Below, piece by piece: positions 45,053-54,233 of a DNA stretch of 64,000 nucleotides. The position numbers were made by a program, and so were the translations under genes. Source of the stretch: Streptomyces marincola (GTDB lineage: Bacteria > Actinomycetota > Actinomycetes > Streptomycetales > Streptomycetaceae); the NCBI RefSeq assembly GCF_020410765.1, contig NZ_CP084541.1:4111001-4175000 (forward strand), in the 5' to 3' direction. The notes below the pieces were generated by a model. The model had not been told where the DNA came from, ran no database searches, and was given only the letters and a program-made list of their open reading frames with translations. Each line of letters starts with the position of its first letter. Position 1 is the first letter of the stretch.

Positions 45053-46264
45053 GTGACACGCACCATCCTCGACATCCACGTGCTCCAGACCGTCCCACCC
45101 AGCAATCTGAACCGGGACGACACCGGGCAACCGAAGACCGCCACCTACGGCGGAGTGCGCCGGGCACGCGTGTCCAGCCAGGCGTGGAAGCGCGCCACCC
45201 GCCGGGCGTTCGACGAACTCCTCGACCCGTCCGACCTCGGGGTCCGTTCCAAGAAGCTCGCCGACGAGCTGGCCGACCGCATCACCGCCGCCCATCCGTC
45301 GATCGAGCGCACCGCGGCCTGGGGCATCGCGGCCGAGACGTTGCAGACGGCGACCGGCTCCAAGATCGAGGTGCCCAGGCGGAAGAAGAAGGACGCCGAG
45401 GACGAGGCCCCCGAGACGGCCCCCGAGTCCTCCTACCTGATGTTCCTCAGCAGGCGGCAACTCGACGGGCTCGCCGCGCTGGCCGTCGAAGGTACCAAGG
45501 GCACCGACGACCTCAACGCGCTGAAGGCGTTCCTCAAGGCGAAGGAGAACAAGGCCCGGGCACGCGCCCTGGTGGACACCCGGCACTCCGTGGACATCGC
45601 GCTCTTCGGCCGGATGGTCGCAGACGCCACCGACCTCAACGTCGAGGCATCGACCCAGGTCGCCCACGCCCTCAGCGTCCACGCGGTCGACAACGAGTCC
45701 GACTACTACACCGCCGTGGACGACAAGAACACGGAGGCGGAGAAGGGCGCCGGGATGATCGGGACGGTCGAGTTCAACTCGGCGACGCTCTACCGGTACG
45801 CCGCACTGGACGTCGACCGGCTCCGGGACAATCTCGGTGTCGGCCTGCGCGATGACGAGTCACCCGACGAGCCGACCCGCCGCGCCGTCGAGGCGTTCGT
45901 CGAGGGCTTCATCGCCTCACTGCCCACCGGGAAGATCAACACGTTCGGCAACCACACCCTGCCGGACGCCGTGATCGTCAAGCTCCGCACCAAGCGGCCC
46001 GTCAGCTATGTCGCCGCCTTCGAGAAGCCGGTGGCCAAGCACCGGGAAGAGGGCGGCTTCCTGCGCGCCAGTTGCGAGCGGCTCGCCGCATACGTGCCGC
46101 ACTTGGAGGAGCAGTACGGTCTTGCCGACGCGGGCAGTTGGGTACTGCGGATCGGCTCCGACACCGCGGCCCTCGCCGGCCTCGGCACCGAGATGAACAG
46201 CAAGGACCTGATCGAGGCCGTCGGCGCGGCGGTAACGGAGCGGCTGTCGTCGGGGGCGGCATGA
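45053..46264 (+). CDS. cas7e: Cas7e (Cse4/CasC), Cascade backbone subunit
   Basis: 403 residues from the GTG at 45053 (AAGGAAA upstream). N-terminal ILDIHVLQTVPPSNLNRDDTG and the RRARVSSQAWKRATR segment are hallmarks of type I-E Cas7. Also VDIALFGRMVAD, the AHALSVHAVDNESDYYTAVDD thumb-containing region (read in parts), and GTVEFNSATLYRYAALD. Six copies polymerise on crRNA. The insertion KKKDAEDEAPETAPE (about 105-125) accounts for its larger size. It overlaps cas5e by an ATGA. Confidence 0.95.
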   Translation: MTRTILDIHVLQTVPPSNLNRDDTGQPKTATYGGVRRARVSSQAWKRATRRAFDELLDPSDLGVRSKKLADELADRITAAHPSIERTAAWGIAAETLQTATGSKIEVPRRKKKDAEDEAPETAPESSYLMFLSRRQLDGLAALAVEGTKGTDDLNALKAFLKAKENKARARALVDTRHSVDIALFGRMVADATDLNVEASTQVAHALSVHAVDNESDYYTAVDDKNTEAEKGAGMIGTVEFNSATLYRYAALDVDRLRDNLGVGLRDDESPDEPTRRAVEAFVEGFIASLPTGKINTFGNHTLPDAVIVKLRTKRPVSYVAAFEKPVAKHREEGGFLRASCERLAAYVPHLEEQYGLADAGSWVLRIGSDTAALAGLGTEMNSKDLIEAVGAAVTERLSSGAA

Positions 46265-46968
46265 CCAGCGTCCTGCTTCTCCGGCTGGCGGGGCCCCTTC
46301 AGGCGTGGGGGTCCGCCGCCCGCTTCGCCCGCCGCACCACGGAGAACGCGCCGACCAAGAGCGGTGTTCTCGGCCTGCTCGCGGCAGCACAGGGCCGGGA
46401 ACGCGACGCGGACCTGTCCGACCTGGCCGCCCTGCGGTTCGGTGTCCGCATCGACCAGCCGGGCACCAGAATCCGTGACTTCCAGACCGCTCATCACGCG
46501 GATTCCGGCAAGTCCATGCCCCTGTCGGAACGGTTCTACCTGGCCGACGCGGTTTTCGTCGCGGGCGTGGAGGGCGACGCGTCGTTCATCGAGGCCCTGC
46601 ACACCGCTGTCCAGGCACCTGCCTTCCTGCCCTACCTGGGTCGGCGTTCCTGTCCGCCCGTCGAGCCCTTCGACCTCGGCGTGCGCCCGGACACCCATCT
46701 GATGCAGGCGTTCCGCGAGGAGCCCTGGCACGCGAGTGAATGGCACCGCGCGCGGACCCGGTCCCGGCGGACGCTGGACGTACTCCTGGACAGCGCTCAC
46801 GGGGAGCCACCGCACCTCAGCCTTCGGGACACACCGGTCAGCTTCGATCCCCGACACCGCCGGTACGAACTGCGCGGAATCACCACCACCTCCGTCGAGC
46901 CGAACAGTGCCCCCCTCCCCGGGACACCGCCACCCCACGATCCGACCACCGCTCTGAGGAAGAGCTGA
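46261..46968 (+). CDS. cas5e: Cas5e (CasD), Cascade subunit binding the crRNA 5' handle
   Basis: 235 residues, ATG at 46261 overlapping the cas7e stop. Typical start MTSVLLLRLAGPLQAWGS followed by RFARRTTENAPTKSGVLGLL, the standard Cas5e sequence pattern, then a RIRDFQTAH segment and RSCPPVEPF. It caps the Cas7 backbone and contacts the 5' handle of the crRNA and Cse1. A one-base overlap (TGATG) leads into cas6e. The C-terminus carries a short Pro-rich extension. Confidence 0.95.
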   Translation: MTSVLLLRLAGPLQAWGSAARFARRTTENAPTKSGVLGLLAAAQGRERDADLSDLAALRFGVRIDQPGTRIRDFQTAHHADSGKSMPLSERFYLADAVFVAGVEGDASFIEALHTAVQAPAFLPYLGRRSCPPVEPFDLGVRPDTHLMQAFREEPWHASEWHRARTRSRRTLDVLLDSAHGEPPHLSLRDTPVSFDPRHRRYELRGITTTSVEPNSAPLPGTPPPHDPTTALRKS

Positions 46969-47675
46969 TGTACCTGACTCGTTTCCGCGTCAACGCCCAC
47001 CGCCGGGAGGCCCGGCACCTGCTCGCCTCCCCCCACCGCCTCCACGGCGCGGTGAACGGTGCCTTCCCCGAACCCCCCGCAGCCGACGGCACGGGGCCCC
47101 GCATCCTCTGGCGCCTGGACCACAACGCCCACAGCGACATCCTGCTGTTCATCGTGAGCCCTTCCCGGCCCGACCTCACCCACCTCGTGGACCAGGCGGG
47201 CTGGCCGGCGGCCACGGACGCCGAGGGGTGGCAGACCTACGACTACGGCGACTTCCTCGGCGCGCTGACCACCGGCAGCACCTGGAGTTTTCGGCTCACT
47301 GCCAATCCGGTGCACAGCATTCGCCGCAAGGAGGGTGAACCCACGAAACGCACAGCGCATGTCACGTTCCGCCACCAGGCTCGCTGGCTCCTCCAGCGCC
47401 AGGAGAAGAACGGCTTCGAAATCCTCACCAAGCCCGCGGGCCGACGGCTGCACATCGAGGGGGACGAACACCAGATGATCGTCCGCGACCACCGTCCGTT
47501 GCAGTTCCCCAAACTCTCCCGGGACAAGCAGCTCAACGTCAGCATCACGAAGGTGACCTATGACGGACGGCTGCGGGTCACCGACCCCGACCTGCTCCGC
47601 GGCACGCTCACCAGCGGCCTGGGGAAAGCCAAGGCCTACGGCTGCGGCCTGATGACCCTCGCACCGATCGGGTGA
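46968..47675 (+). CDS. cas6e: Cas6e (CasE), CRISPR RNA endonuclease
   Basis: 235 residues, ATG at 46968 inside the cas5e stop, with GAGGAAGAG upstream. Starts MYLTRFRVN, has DHNAHSDILLFIVS and the DYGDFLGALTTGSTWSFRLT region, then HVTFRHQARWLLQR. It ends with the glycine-rich loop TSGLGKAKAYGCGLMTLAP, which contacts the repeat hairpin. The catalytic His is likely the early His near residue 24-27 (SPHRLHGAV), as in other Cas6e proteins. It cuts the repeat transcript at the base of the hairpin. cas1e starts four bases after its stop. Confidence 0.95.
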   Translation: MYLTRFRVNAHRREARHLLASPHRLHGAVNGAFPEPPAADGTGPRILWRLDHNAHSDILLFIVSPSRPDLTHLVDQAGWPAATDAEGWQTYDYGDFLGALTTGSTWSFRLTANPVHSIRRKEGEPTKRTAHVTFRHQARWLLQRQEKNGFEILTKPAGRRLHIEGDEHQMIVRDHRPLQFPKLSRDKQLNVSITKVTYDGRLRVTDPDLLRGTLTSGLGKAKAYGCGLMTLAPIG

Positions 47676-47678
47676 CCC

Positions 47679-48629
47679 GTGCCGACCATCAGCCGGCGCA
47701 CAGCGTCAACTCCGCGCGAACTCAACCGCATCGGTGACCGGATGTCCTTCATCTACCTCGAACGCTGCACCGTCCACCGGGCCGACAACGCCATCACGGC
47801 GGAGGACGCCGAGGGGGTGACCCACATCCCGTCCGCCACCATCGGAGTCCTGCTGCTCGGCCCGGGCACGCGCATCACCCACCAGGCGATGAGCGTTCTC
47901 GGCGAGTGCGGCGCCGGAGTGGTCTGGGTCGGCGAGCACGGCGTTCGCTACTACGCGGGCGGACGTGCCCTGACCCGGTCCTCCGGCCTGGTCGAAGCCC
48001 AGGCCACGCTCTGGGCCAACCGCCGTACTCGCCTGGAAGTCGCCCGCGAGATGTACCGACTGCGCTTCCCCGACGTAGACCCGGCCGGCCGGACCCGGCA
48101 ACAACTCCTCAGCGCGGAAGGACACCGGCTGAGGGACTGCTACCGCAGGGAATCCGCTCGAACCGGCGTTCCGTGGCACCGTCGGGAATACCACCCCGGC
48201 GACTTCACCGCCGGTGACGCCCCCAACCAGGGCATCACCGCCGCGGCCCAGTGCATGTACGGCATCGCACACGCCGTCGTCGTCGCTCTCGGCTGCTCAC
48301 CCGGCCTCGGGTTCGTCCATTCCGGCCACGAACGCTCCTTCGTGTACGACATCGCGGACCTGTACAAGACGGACGTCGCCATCCCGGCGGCGTTCGACGC
48401 CGCGATCGAAGGCACCGACGACATCGGCGCACGCACCAGGCGGGCGCTGCGCGACCGCATCAACAAGGGCCGCCTGCTCGACCGGTGCGTCCAGGACATC
48501 AAGACACTCCTGCGCTACGACGGCACCCGAGACACATCCGCCTCCGAAGACCGCGTGACCGTCCAGGGAGACCGGGACAGCCACTGGGAAGCGGGACGCA
48601 ACCACGCGGACGACGAGATCATCTGGTGA
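47679..48629 (+). CDS. cas1e: Cas1e, spacer-integration endonuclease
   Basis: 316 residues from the GTG at 47679. Core features: SFIYLERCTVHRADNAITAED, IPSATIGVLLLGPGTRITHQA, GAGVVWVGEHGVRYYA, GITAAAQCMYGIAHAVVVALG, and the metal-binding pair in GFVHSGHERSFVYDIADLYK (His and Asp), with a Glu earlier in the helical domain. These are the integrase active-site residues. A short extra N-terminus precedes the conserved LNRIGDRMSF, so an internal start is possible. It overlaps cas2e by a GTGA. Confidence 0.95.
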   Translation: MPTISRRTASTPRELNRIGDRMSFIYLERCTVHRADNAITAEDAEGVTHIPSATIGVLLLGPGTRITHQAMSVLGECGAGVVWVGEHGVRYYAGGRALTRSSGLVEAQATLWANRRTRLEVAREMYRLRFPDVDPAGRTRQQLLSAEGHRLRDCYRRESARTGVPWHRREYHPGDFTAGDAPNQGITAAAQCMYGIAHAVVVALGCSPGLGFVHSGHERSFVYDIADLYKTDVAIPAAFDAAIEGTDDIGARTRRALRDRINKGRLLDRCVQDIKTLLRYDGTRDTSASEDRVTVQGDRDSHWEAGRNHADDEIIW

Positions 48630-48994
48630 CCGTCATCGTCCTCACCAACTGCCCCGCCGGCCTCCGCGGGTTCCTCACCCGCTGGCTGCTCGAAATCTCC
48701 CCCGGAGTCTTCCTGGGCGCCCCCTCCACCCGCGTCCGTGACCTGCTGTGGGCTGAGGTACACAAGTACGCCGGCCAGGGCAGAGCCCTTCTCGCCTACC
48801 AGACCAACAACGAGCAGGGCTACACGTTCCAGACACACGACCACTCATGGCATCCCACGGATCACGAAGGCGTGACTTTGATCCACCGCCCCACGCGCAA
48901 ACCCACGCATCGAACGGAACCCCAGACAGGCGGCGGCTCCCGGACAGCAGGCTGGAGCAAGGCCGCGAAGCGCAGGAAGTTCGGCGGCAGATGA
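48626..48994 (+). CDS. cas2e: Cas2e, structural partner of Cas1e
   Basis: 122 residues from the GTG at 48626, overlapping the cas1e stop. MTVIVLTNCPAGLRGFLTRW, EISPGVFLG and LLWAEVHKYAGQGRALLAYQ are diagnostic for the type I-E Cas2 (CasS/CRISPR_Cas2_2) family. The C-terminus has a basic tail (KAAKRRKFGG). Cas1-Cas2 heterohexamers insert new spacers at the leader end. Array 2 begins 114 bases downstream, with its leader in between. Confidence 0.95.
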   Translation: MTVIVLTNCPAGLRGFLTRWLLEISPGVFLGAPSTRVRDLLWAEVHKYAGQGRALLAYQTNNEQGYTFQTHDHSWHPTDHEGVTLIHRPTRKPTHRTEPQTGGGSRTAGWSKAAKRRKFGGR

Positions 48995-49056
48995 CCGAGC
49001 CGTCGAGGCGGATGACATCCGACATGGCCGCTATGGGTGAAATGGGAACTTCTTTG

Positions 49057-49107
49057 GAAGTAAGTAAAAACGGCCTCTCCGCCAGATAAAAGCGCAGGTC
49101 AGCTTCT
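49057..49107 (+). promoter_or_regulatory. Leader-proximal element of CRISPR array 2
   Basis: GAAGTAAGTAAAAACG at 49057-49072 and CGCAGGTCAGCTTCT at 49093-49107 repeat the array 1 leader blocks with exactly the same distance to the first repeat. The strict spacing suggests binding of adaptation factors (Cas1-Cas2 with a host protein) or a fixed promoter position. Confidence 0.8.
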
Positions 49108-50476
49108 CTGCTCCCCGCACCCGCGGGGCTGTTCCCATCACCGAGAGGTCCATGGCGGCCTCGGCCATCTGCTCCCCGCACCCGCGGGGCTGTTCCCTGC
49201 GCCATCACGGTGGTCTCGTACAGGGTGGCCTGCTCCCCGCACCCGCGGGGCTGTTCCCAGCATCGCGCCCGCGACGATCAGCCACGAGAGCTGCTCCCCG
49301 CACCCGCGGGGCTGTTCCCCAGCTCAGCCCCAAATACATGACCCAAGACCACTGCTCCCCGCACCCGCGGGGCTGTTCCCCGCGACTGGGAGGGCGACAT
49401 CGCCCAGGCGGGCTGCTCCCCGCACCCGCGGGGCTGTTCCCAAGGAGACGGCGCGGGGTTCCGCCCATCCATCCTGCTCCCCGCACCCGCGGGGCTGTTC
49501 CCCCTAGCGCGCCTCGCTGGATGTCTTGACGGATCTGCTCCCCGCACCCGCGGGGCTGTTCCCGCGATGCCCGAGAGCGTTCGTGATCGCCTCAGCTGCT
49601 CCCCGCACCCGCGGGGCTGTTCCCGTGGCCACGACGCGCTCGAAGAGGTCGACGGCCTGCTCCCCGCACCCGCGGGGCTGTTCCCCCCGGGGCGGCCCGC
49701 GCGCATCTGCGAGAGGACTGCTCCCCGCACCCGCGGGGCTGTTCCCGAGCCTCCGCGCCGCCAGGCGCCCGAGGGGGGCTGCTCCCCGCACCCGCGGGGC
49801 TGTTCCCGCGACGCCGTGGTCTTGCGGTACACGTGCAGTCTGCTCCCCGCACCCGCGGGGCTGTTCCCGAAGCGCGCGCCCACCACCGCATCGGGTTCTC
49901 CTGCTCCCCGCACCCGCGGGGCTGTTCCCCCAACGAACGCGAAGAACAGCGGCAGACCTGACTGCTCCCCGCACCCGCGGGGCTGTTCCCGTGCCGTTGA
50001 GCGACGCGGGCGCGGTCGGCCGCTGCTCCCCGCACCCGCGGGGCTGTTCCCTGCGCGCTCACGCGCGCGGTGGCCGCGCTGGTCTGCTCCCCGCACCCGC
50101 GGGGCTGTTCCCGCGACCGCCGGGACGCTGGTGGCCACCAGCCTCTGCTCCCCGCACCCGCGGGGCTGTTCCCTGCACCCCAACGGGGGCTCCAGCATGC
50201 GTGCTGCTCCCCGCACCCGCGGGGCTGTTCCCCCTCCCGACTACCGTCACGGACGAAAAGACTGCTGCTCCCCGCACCCGCGGGGCTGTTCCCTGGCGGA
50301 GGTATGGCGCCACCTCGACGTCAGCACTGCTCCCCGCATCCGCGGGGCTGTTCCGCGGGCGGCCGAGGAGCGGTCCGTGGCCCGGCACTGCTCCCCGCAC
50401 CCGCGGGGCTGTTCCCACCACCCACAGCGCGGCCAGGCTGGCGTGCCCTGCTCCCCGTGCCCGCGTGGCTGCCCTC
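49108..50476 (+). CRISPR. Type I-E CRISPR array 2, 23 repeats and 22 spacers
   Basis: Same 29-base repeat as array 1, 61-base period. Spacers are mostly 32 bases, with 30-, 31- and 33-base exceptions in the distal part. The repeat at 50327 ends in CCG instead of CCC and carries CATCCG in its centre. The last unit, 50448-50476, is strongly decayed (CCCCGTGCCCGCG, CTGCCCTC end). Decay at the right and the leader at the left give the + orientation. Spacers do not repeat those of array 1 as far as compared by eye. Confidence 0.98.
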
Positions 50477-50788
50477 TCGGGGAGCAGGTCGGCCGGGGCG
50501 TTGCGGGCGTCGGTGATGCGGGCCGTTCACCGGCCGTGCAGCACGGGGGCGAGGTCGCCCCAGTTCGGGTCTGTTTCGGGTGGGTGCTTGGCCGGGGCGC
50601 GGGGGCGGTGTGGTGCTTGGCTGTGAACGGTCGCTCGTTGTGGGCTGGTTGGTCGGAGTCAGCCGGGACGGGGCGGGTCAGTAGGTCGACGGTGATGGTG
50701 GTGATGCGGGTGGTCGGGCGTTCTGGCAAGTCCGGTGTTGGTGGTCGAAGTTTGGGGTTGGGTGTTGGGCGTTGTGGGTGGCAGTAGG
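50477..50788. other. Gap between CRISPR array 2 and the MurG-like gene
   Basis: 312 bases, G/T-rich on this strand, with no credible gene and no clear promoter. An earlier in-frame GTG at 50735 is open to the MurG-like gene but gives a low-complexity extension. Confidence 0.45.
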
Positions 50789-51970
50789 GTGCGTCGGGTG
50801 GATCAGGTTTCGCGTCTTCCGGCCTTGTTTCGTCTTGTTGTTACGGGTGGTGGGACTGGGGGGCATACGTATCCCGCGTTGACCGCGGTCCGTACGTTGC
50901 AGGCGCGGTTGGCGGCCGGTGGTGGTGTGCTGGATGTGTTGTGGATCGGGACGGAGACCGGTCTGGAGGCGAGGGTGGCGCCGGCGGAGGGGATTGCGTT
51001 CCGGACGGTGGCCACGGGGAAGATCCGCCGTTCCTCGAACCCGCTGAAGATGCTCGGTCCGGCGAACGTCAAGGACATGGCGCGGGTCCCGCTGGGTGTC
51101 GCGCAGGCCCGAAAGATCATCGGTGCGTTCCAGCCGGATGTGGTGCTGGCGACTGGTGGGTATGTGGCCGTTCCGGCCGGGCTGGCGGCGCGGATGTGCA
51201 AGCGTCCGCTGGTGCTGCACGAGCAGACCGTTCGGCTGGGTCTGGCGAATCGTCGGCTGGCGGGGTCGGCGGCCCGGATCGCGTTGTCGTCGGAGTCTTC
51301 GCTGCCGCTCCTGCCGCAGGAGGTGCGGTCGGCGGCCGTGGTGACGGGGAACCCGGTGCGGCCCGAAGTCCTGACCGGGGACGCGGACAGGGCGATCACC
51401 GCGCTGGGTGCGGTCGGCTTCGACCGGCGTCTGCCGACGCTGTACGTCACCGGTGGCGCGCAGGGCGCGCAGCAGATCAACGGCCTGGTCCGGGACGCGC
51501 TGCCGTGGCTGGTGGAGCGCGCGAACATCGTCCACCAGTGCGGCCCGGACAACGTCGAGGGCCTGCGGGCGAGCGCGGCCGGTCTCCCGCCGCATCTCGC
51601 GGGCCGCTACCACCTGACCGGGTTCGTCGGTTCCGAGCTTCCCGATGTGCTGGCGCTCGCGGATGTCGTTGTCTCCCGCAGTGGCGCGGGGACTCTCGCG
51701 GAGCTCACGGCGCTGGGCAAGCCGGCGGTCTTCGTGCCGCTGGCGTCCTCGGCGGGCAACGAGCAGGCGCACAACGCACGCCACCTCCAGGAGGCGGGCG
51801 CGGCGATCTCCTTGGAGGGGGAGGTCACCGCCGCGCACCTGCGCGAGGCGGTCGGGCCGCTGCTGACCGACCCGGCGCGGCGCGCGGCGATGGCCAAGGC
51901 CGCCAGGACACACGGGCGCCCGGACGCCACGGACCGGCTCGTGGACGTGATCCTCTCCGCCGCGAAGTGA
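50789..51970 (+). CDS. murG: MurG-like UDP-GlcNAc transferase (GT28), probable second copy
   Basis: About 393 residues; start taken as GTG 50789 (GTG 50798 nine bases on is equally possible; ribosome sites are weak). N-terminal VVTGGGTGGHTYPALTAV is the MurG glycine-rich loop, with GTETGLEARVAPAEG, ATGGYVAVPAGLAA, and VLHEQTVRLGLANRRL (HEQN in housekeeping MurG). The C-terminal domain has TGGAQGAQQIN, ADVVVSRSGAGTLAELTALGKPAVFVPL and NEQAHNA, the UDP-sugar site. MurG makes lipid II from lipid I. The absence of a dcw division cluster around it suggests a paralogue used for cell-wall or secondary-metabolite chemistry. It is convergent with the aminotransferase gene. Confidence 0.85.
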   Translation: MRRVDQVSRLPALFRLVVTGGGTGGHTYPALTAVRTLQARLAAGGGVLDVLWIGTETGLEARVAPAEGIAFRTVATGKIRRSSNPLKMLGPANVKDMARVPLGVAQARKIIGAFQPDVVLATGGYVAVPAGLAARMCKRPLVLHEQTVRLGLANRRLAGSAARIALSSESSLPLLPQEVRSAAVVTGNPVRPEVLTGDADRAITALGAVGFDRRLPTLYVTGGAQGAQQINGLVRDALPWLVERANIVHQCGPDNVEGLRASAAGLPPHLAGRYHLTGFVGSELPDVLALADVVVSRSGAGTLAELTALGKPAVFVPLASSAGNEQAHNARHLQEAGAAISLEGEVTAAHLREAVGPLLTDPARRAAMAKAARTHGRPDATDRLVDVILSAAK

Positions 51971-52114
51971 TCAGCAACGAACACCGCACATACCGGACCG
52001 CGCCCTCTTTGACGCAGACAAGGGCATGACGGGGGCTGCCGGACCGTTGTCGAAGGAGGCGGGCGCGTTCCGGCTGCCGGGGCACACCTCAACGGCCGTC
52101 GCGGGGGCGCGATG

Positions 52115-53260
52115 TCACCGATCGGCTCCCGCCGTGGTGATCGCCCTGCGCAGCTCGACGGCGACGCGCTCGATGTCCCGTTCCGCGAGGTGCTGGTGGA
52201 ACGGGAGCGTCAGGATCTCGCGGCCGGTGCGTTCGGTCGACGCCAGCGGCCGGTACCACGGGTGGAACGCGGGCTGGGGGTGGTTGGGCGGGTAGTGCGT
52301 GCCGACGCCGATGCCGCGCTGGCGCAGCGTGCGGAACACCGCGTTCCAGCCGGTGGGGACGCGGACGGCGCACAGGTGGGGGACCGCGTGTTCGATGTCG
52401 ACATCGACGAGGGCGACGCCGTCCATGTCACGCAGGGCGGCGTACGCGAGCCACAGCGCCTTGCGTATCCGCTCCGCCCGCGGGAAGTGGGGGAGTCGCG
52501 CGAGGCCGATCGCGGCGTTGAGGGAGGACATCTGCGCGCGCGTGCCGAACGTCTCGACGGTGTACGCGGTCGCCTCGGCCCGCCAGGCCGCGGACTGGGC
52601 GATGCCAAGGCCGCGGAGGCGTCGGCACGTTTCGGCTTCGGCCGGGTTGCGGGGCACGACCATGCCGCCGAGACCGCAGGTGAGGTTCTTGACCGGGCCG
52701 AAGGAGAAGCACGTCAACCGGCCGGTGGCGCCGACGCGGCGGGCGCCGTGCTGGGAGCCGAACGCGTGGGCGGCGTCCTCGACGACCGTGATGCCGCGCT
52801 CGTCGAGGACGGGCATCGCGTCGGAGAGGTCGACGGGCCGGCCGCCGTAGAGGACGGGGAGGACGGGGAGGACGGCCCGGGTGTCGGGGGTGAGGGCGTT
52901 CAGGACTATGGCGCTGTCCACGCATCCGGTGCGCGGGTCCACCTCGACGAAGCGCGGCCGGGCGCCCGTGGCGACGACGGCTTGGACGGTCGCGCAGAAG
53001 GTGAAGGACGGGACGAGTACCTCGGCGCCGGGTCCGACGCCGGCGGCCAGAAGCGCTATGTGGAGTGGGGGCGTGCCAGCGGCGGTGGCGACGGTGTCCT
53101 CCATCCCGAGGAACCGCGCGACGGCCGTCTCGAACTCATCCGTGACGGCGCTGTGGTTGTGGACGCCGGTGCGCAGAGCCCGGGTGGGGGCGGCCGGTTC
53201 GTCGCCGTAGAGGTACGGGCGTGCGTTGTGGGCAACGCCCGCCGGTTCGATGCGGGTCAT
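52115..53260 (-). CDS. DegT/DnrJ/EryC1/StrS-family PLP aminotransferase
   Basis: 381 residues from the ATG at 53260. The family transfers an amino group to keto sugars or cyclitols. Seen: TAAGTPPLHIALLAAGV (PLP phosphate region), VLVPSFTFCATVQAV, VVEDAAHAFGS with the cofactor Asp, and FSFGPVKNLTCGLGG with the Schiff-base Lys, plus HYPPNHPQPAFHPWY and LPFHQHL near the end. Its ATG overlaps the stop of the ATP-grasp gene (ATGA on the minus strand), so the two are translationally coupled. With the adjacent dTDP-glucose dehydratase remnant it suggests amino-sugar biosynthesis. A fragment of the same gene type lies at 33168. Confidence 0.88.
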   Translation of the reverse strand: MTRIEPAGVAHNARPYLYGDEPAAPTRALRTGVHNHSAVTDEFETAVARFLGMEDTVATAAGTPPLHIALLAAGVGPGAEVLVPSFTFCATVQAVVATGARPRFVEVDPRTGCVDSAIVLNALTPDTRAVLPVLPVLYGGRPVDLSDAMPVLDERGITVVEDAAHAFGSQHGARRVGATGRLTCFSFGPVKNLTCGLGGMVVPRNPAEAETCRRLRGLGIAQSAAWRAEATAYTVETFGTRAQMSSLNAAIGLARLPHFPRAERIRKALWLAYAALRDMDGVALVDVDIEHAVPHLCAVRVPTGWNAVFRTLRQRGIGVGTHYPPNHPQPAFHPWYRPLASTERTGREILTLPFHQHLAERDIERVAVELRRAITTAGADR

Positions 53261-54225
53261 CGTGGTGCCGTCCCTTCGCTGGTCGCCAGCGTCTCGTAGT
53301 ACTTCGTGAGGGTGACGTCCGGCCGGTAGGTGAGCCGGGCGTGGTCGATGTCCTGGTGGAAGAGGCCGCGCACCAACTGCCCGACGTCGTCCGCACCGGC
53401 CGCGACCGAAGCCGGGAAGCCGCCGTCGACACGGGCGTTGGCCTCGGTGACCACGACCCGGTCGGGGCCGTCCCCGTCGAGCGGGAAGCCCTGGACGCAG
53501 CACGCCCCGGTGATCCCGACCGTCGCCAGGACGGCCCGCACGGCCGCCGCCACGGCGGGGTCGCTGAAGGTGCGGGAGACGACGGCGAGCCCGCCCTTGA
53601 CCAGCAGCCGGTACCGCAGGATGGCCGAGGCCCGGCCGCCGCGATCGACGAGGCAGTCCGCGGTGAACTCCCGCCCCGCAACGCGCTCCTGAACGATCGG
53701 GCCCGGGACCAGCCCGCACAGCACCCGCGCACGCTCCCGCGTTCGGCGCACATGGACGCCTTGCGCGCCCTGGCCGTGCCTCGGCTTGACGACCAGCGGC
53801 CCGTTCGGCACCTGGTCGAGGCCACGGGGAAGAACGGTGCGCGGCGTTGGGATGCCGTGCTCGGCCATGGCGAGCGCGAACCGGTGCTTGTCGCCGCACA
53901 GCTCGACGGTGCCAGGCTCGGGGAGCCAGGTGGCGGCGCCGCGCTCCGCCAGCGGGCCGCGCAGGGCGACGAACTGCGTCAGCTCCCGCTCGACGGTCGA
54001 CACGACAGCGTCGGGCCGCGCCTCGTCGCACAGCCGCAGCGTCGCGGCACGGTACCCCGAGCCGTCGGCGGGAACCGTGACGTGCGGCTCGACACCGGGC
54101 AGAAGGAGGCCGGGGGCGTGCGGGTCGGCGTCGGCCGCGACGACCGTGCAGCCCAGGCGCTGGAGTTCGCGGGCGAGGGCGCAGCCAGGGGCACCACCGA
54201 CGCCGGTGACGAGGATGCGCTTCAT
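53257..54225 (-). CDS. ATP-grasp ligase
   Basis: About 322 residues. Start chosen at ATG 54225; GTG 54228 (eight bases from GGAGG) or ATG 54234 are alternatives adding one to three residues. It begins with a Rossmann-like MKRILVTGVGGAPGCALARELQ, as in carbamoyl-phosphate synthase-like ATP-grasp proteins. Then come NGPLVVKPRHGQGAQGV (ATP-binding Lys and glycine loop), VQERVAGREFTADCLVD and VTEANARVDGGFP (metal-binding Glu/Asn). It joins a carboxylate to an amine using ATP. Coupling to the aminotransferase suggests it acylates an amino sugar or a related amine. The product is not known. Confidence 0.85.
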   Translation of the reverse strand: MKRILVTGVGGAPGCALARELQRLGCTVVAADADPHAPGLLLPGVEPHVTVPADGSGYRAATLRLCDEARPDAVVSTVERELTQFVALRGPLAERGAATWLPEPGTVELCGDKHRFALAMAEHGIPTPRTVLPRGLDQVPNGPLVVKPRHGQGAQGVHVRRTRERARVLCGLVPGPIVQERVAGREFTADCLVDRGGRASAILRYRLLVKGGLAVVSRTFSDPAVAAAVRAVLATVGITGACCVQGFPLDGDGPDRVVVTEANARVDGGFPASVAAGADDVGQLVRGLFHQDIDHARLTYRPDVTLTKYYETLATSEGTAPR

Positions 54226-54233
54226 CACGGTCA

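Noticed and set aside
49152..50787. Similar repetitive open frames through CRISPR array 2
   Set aside because: Same artefact of the repeat period; no start signals.
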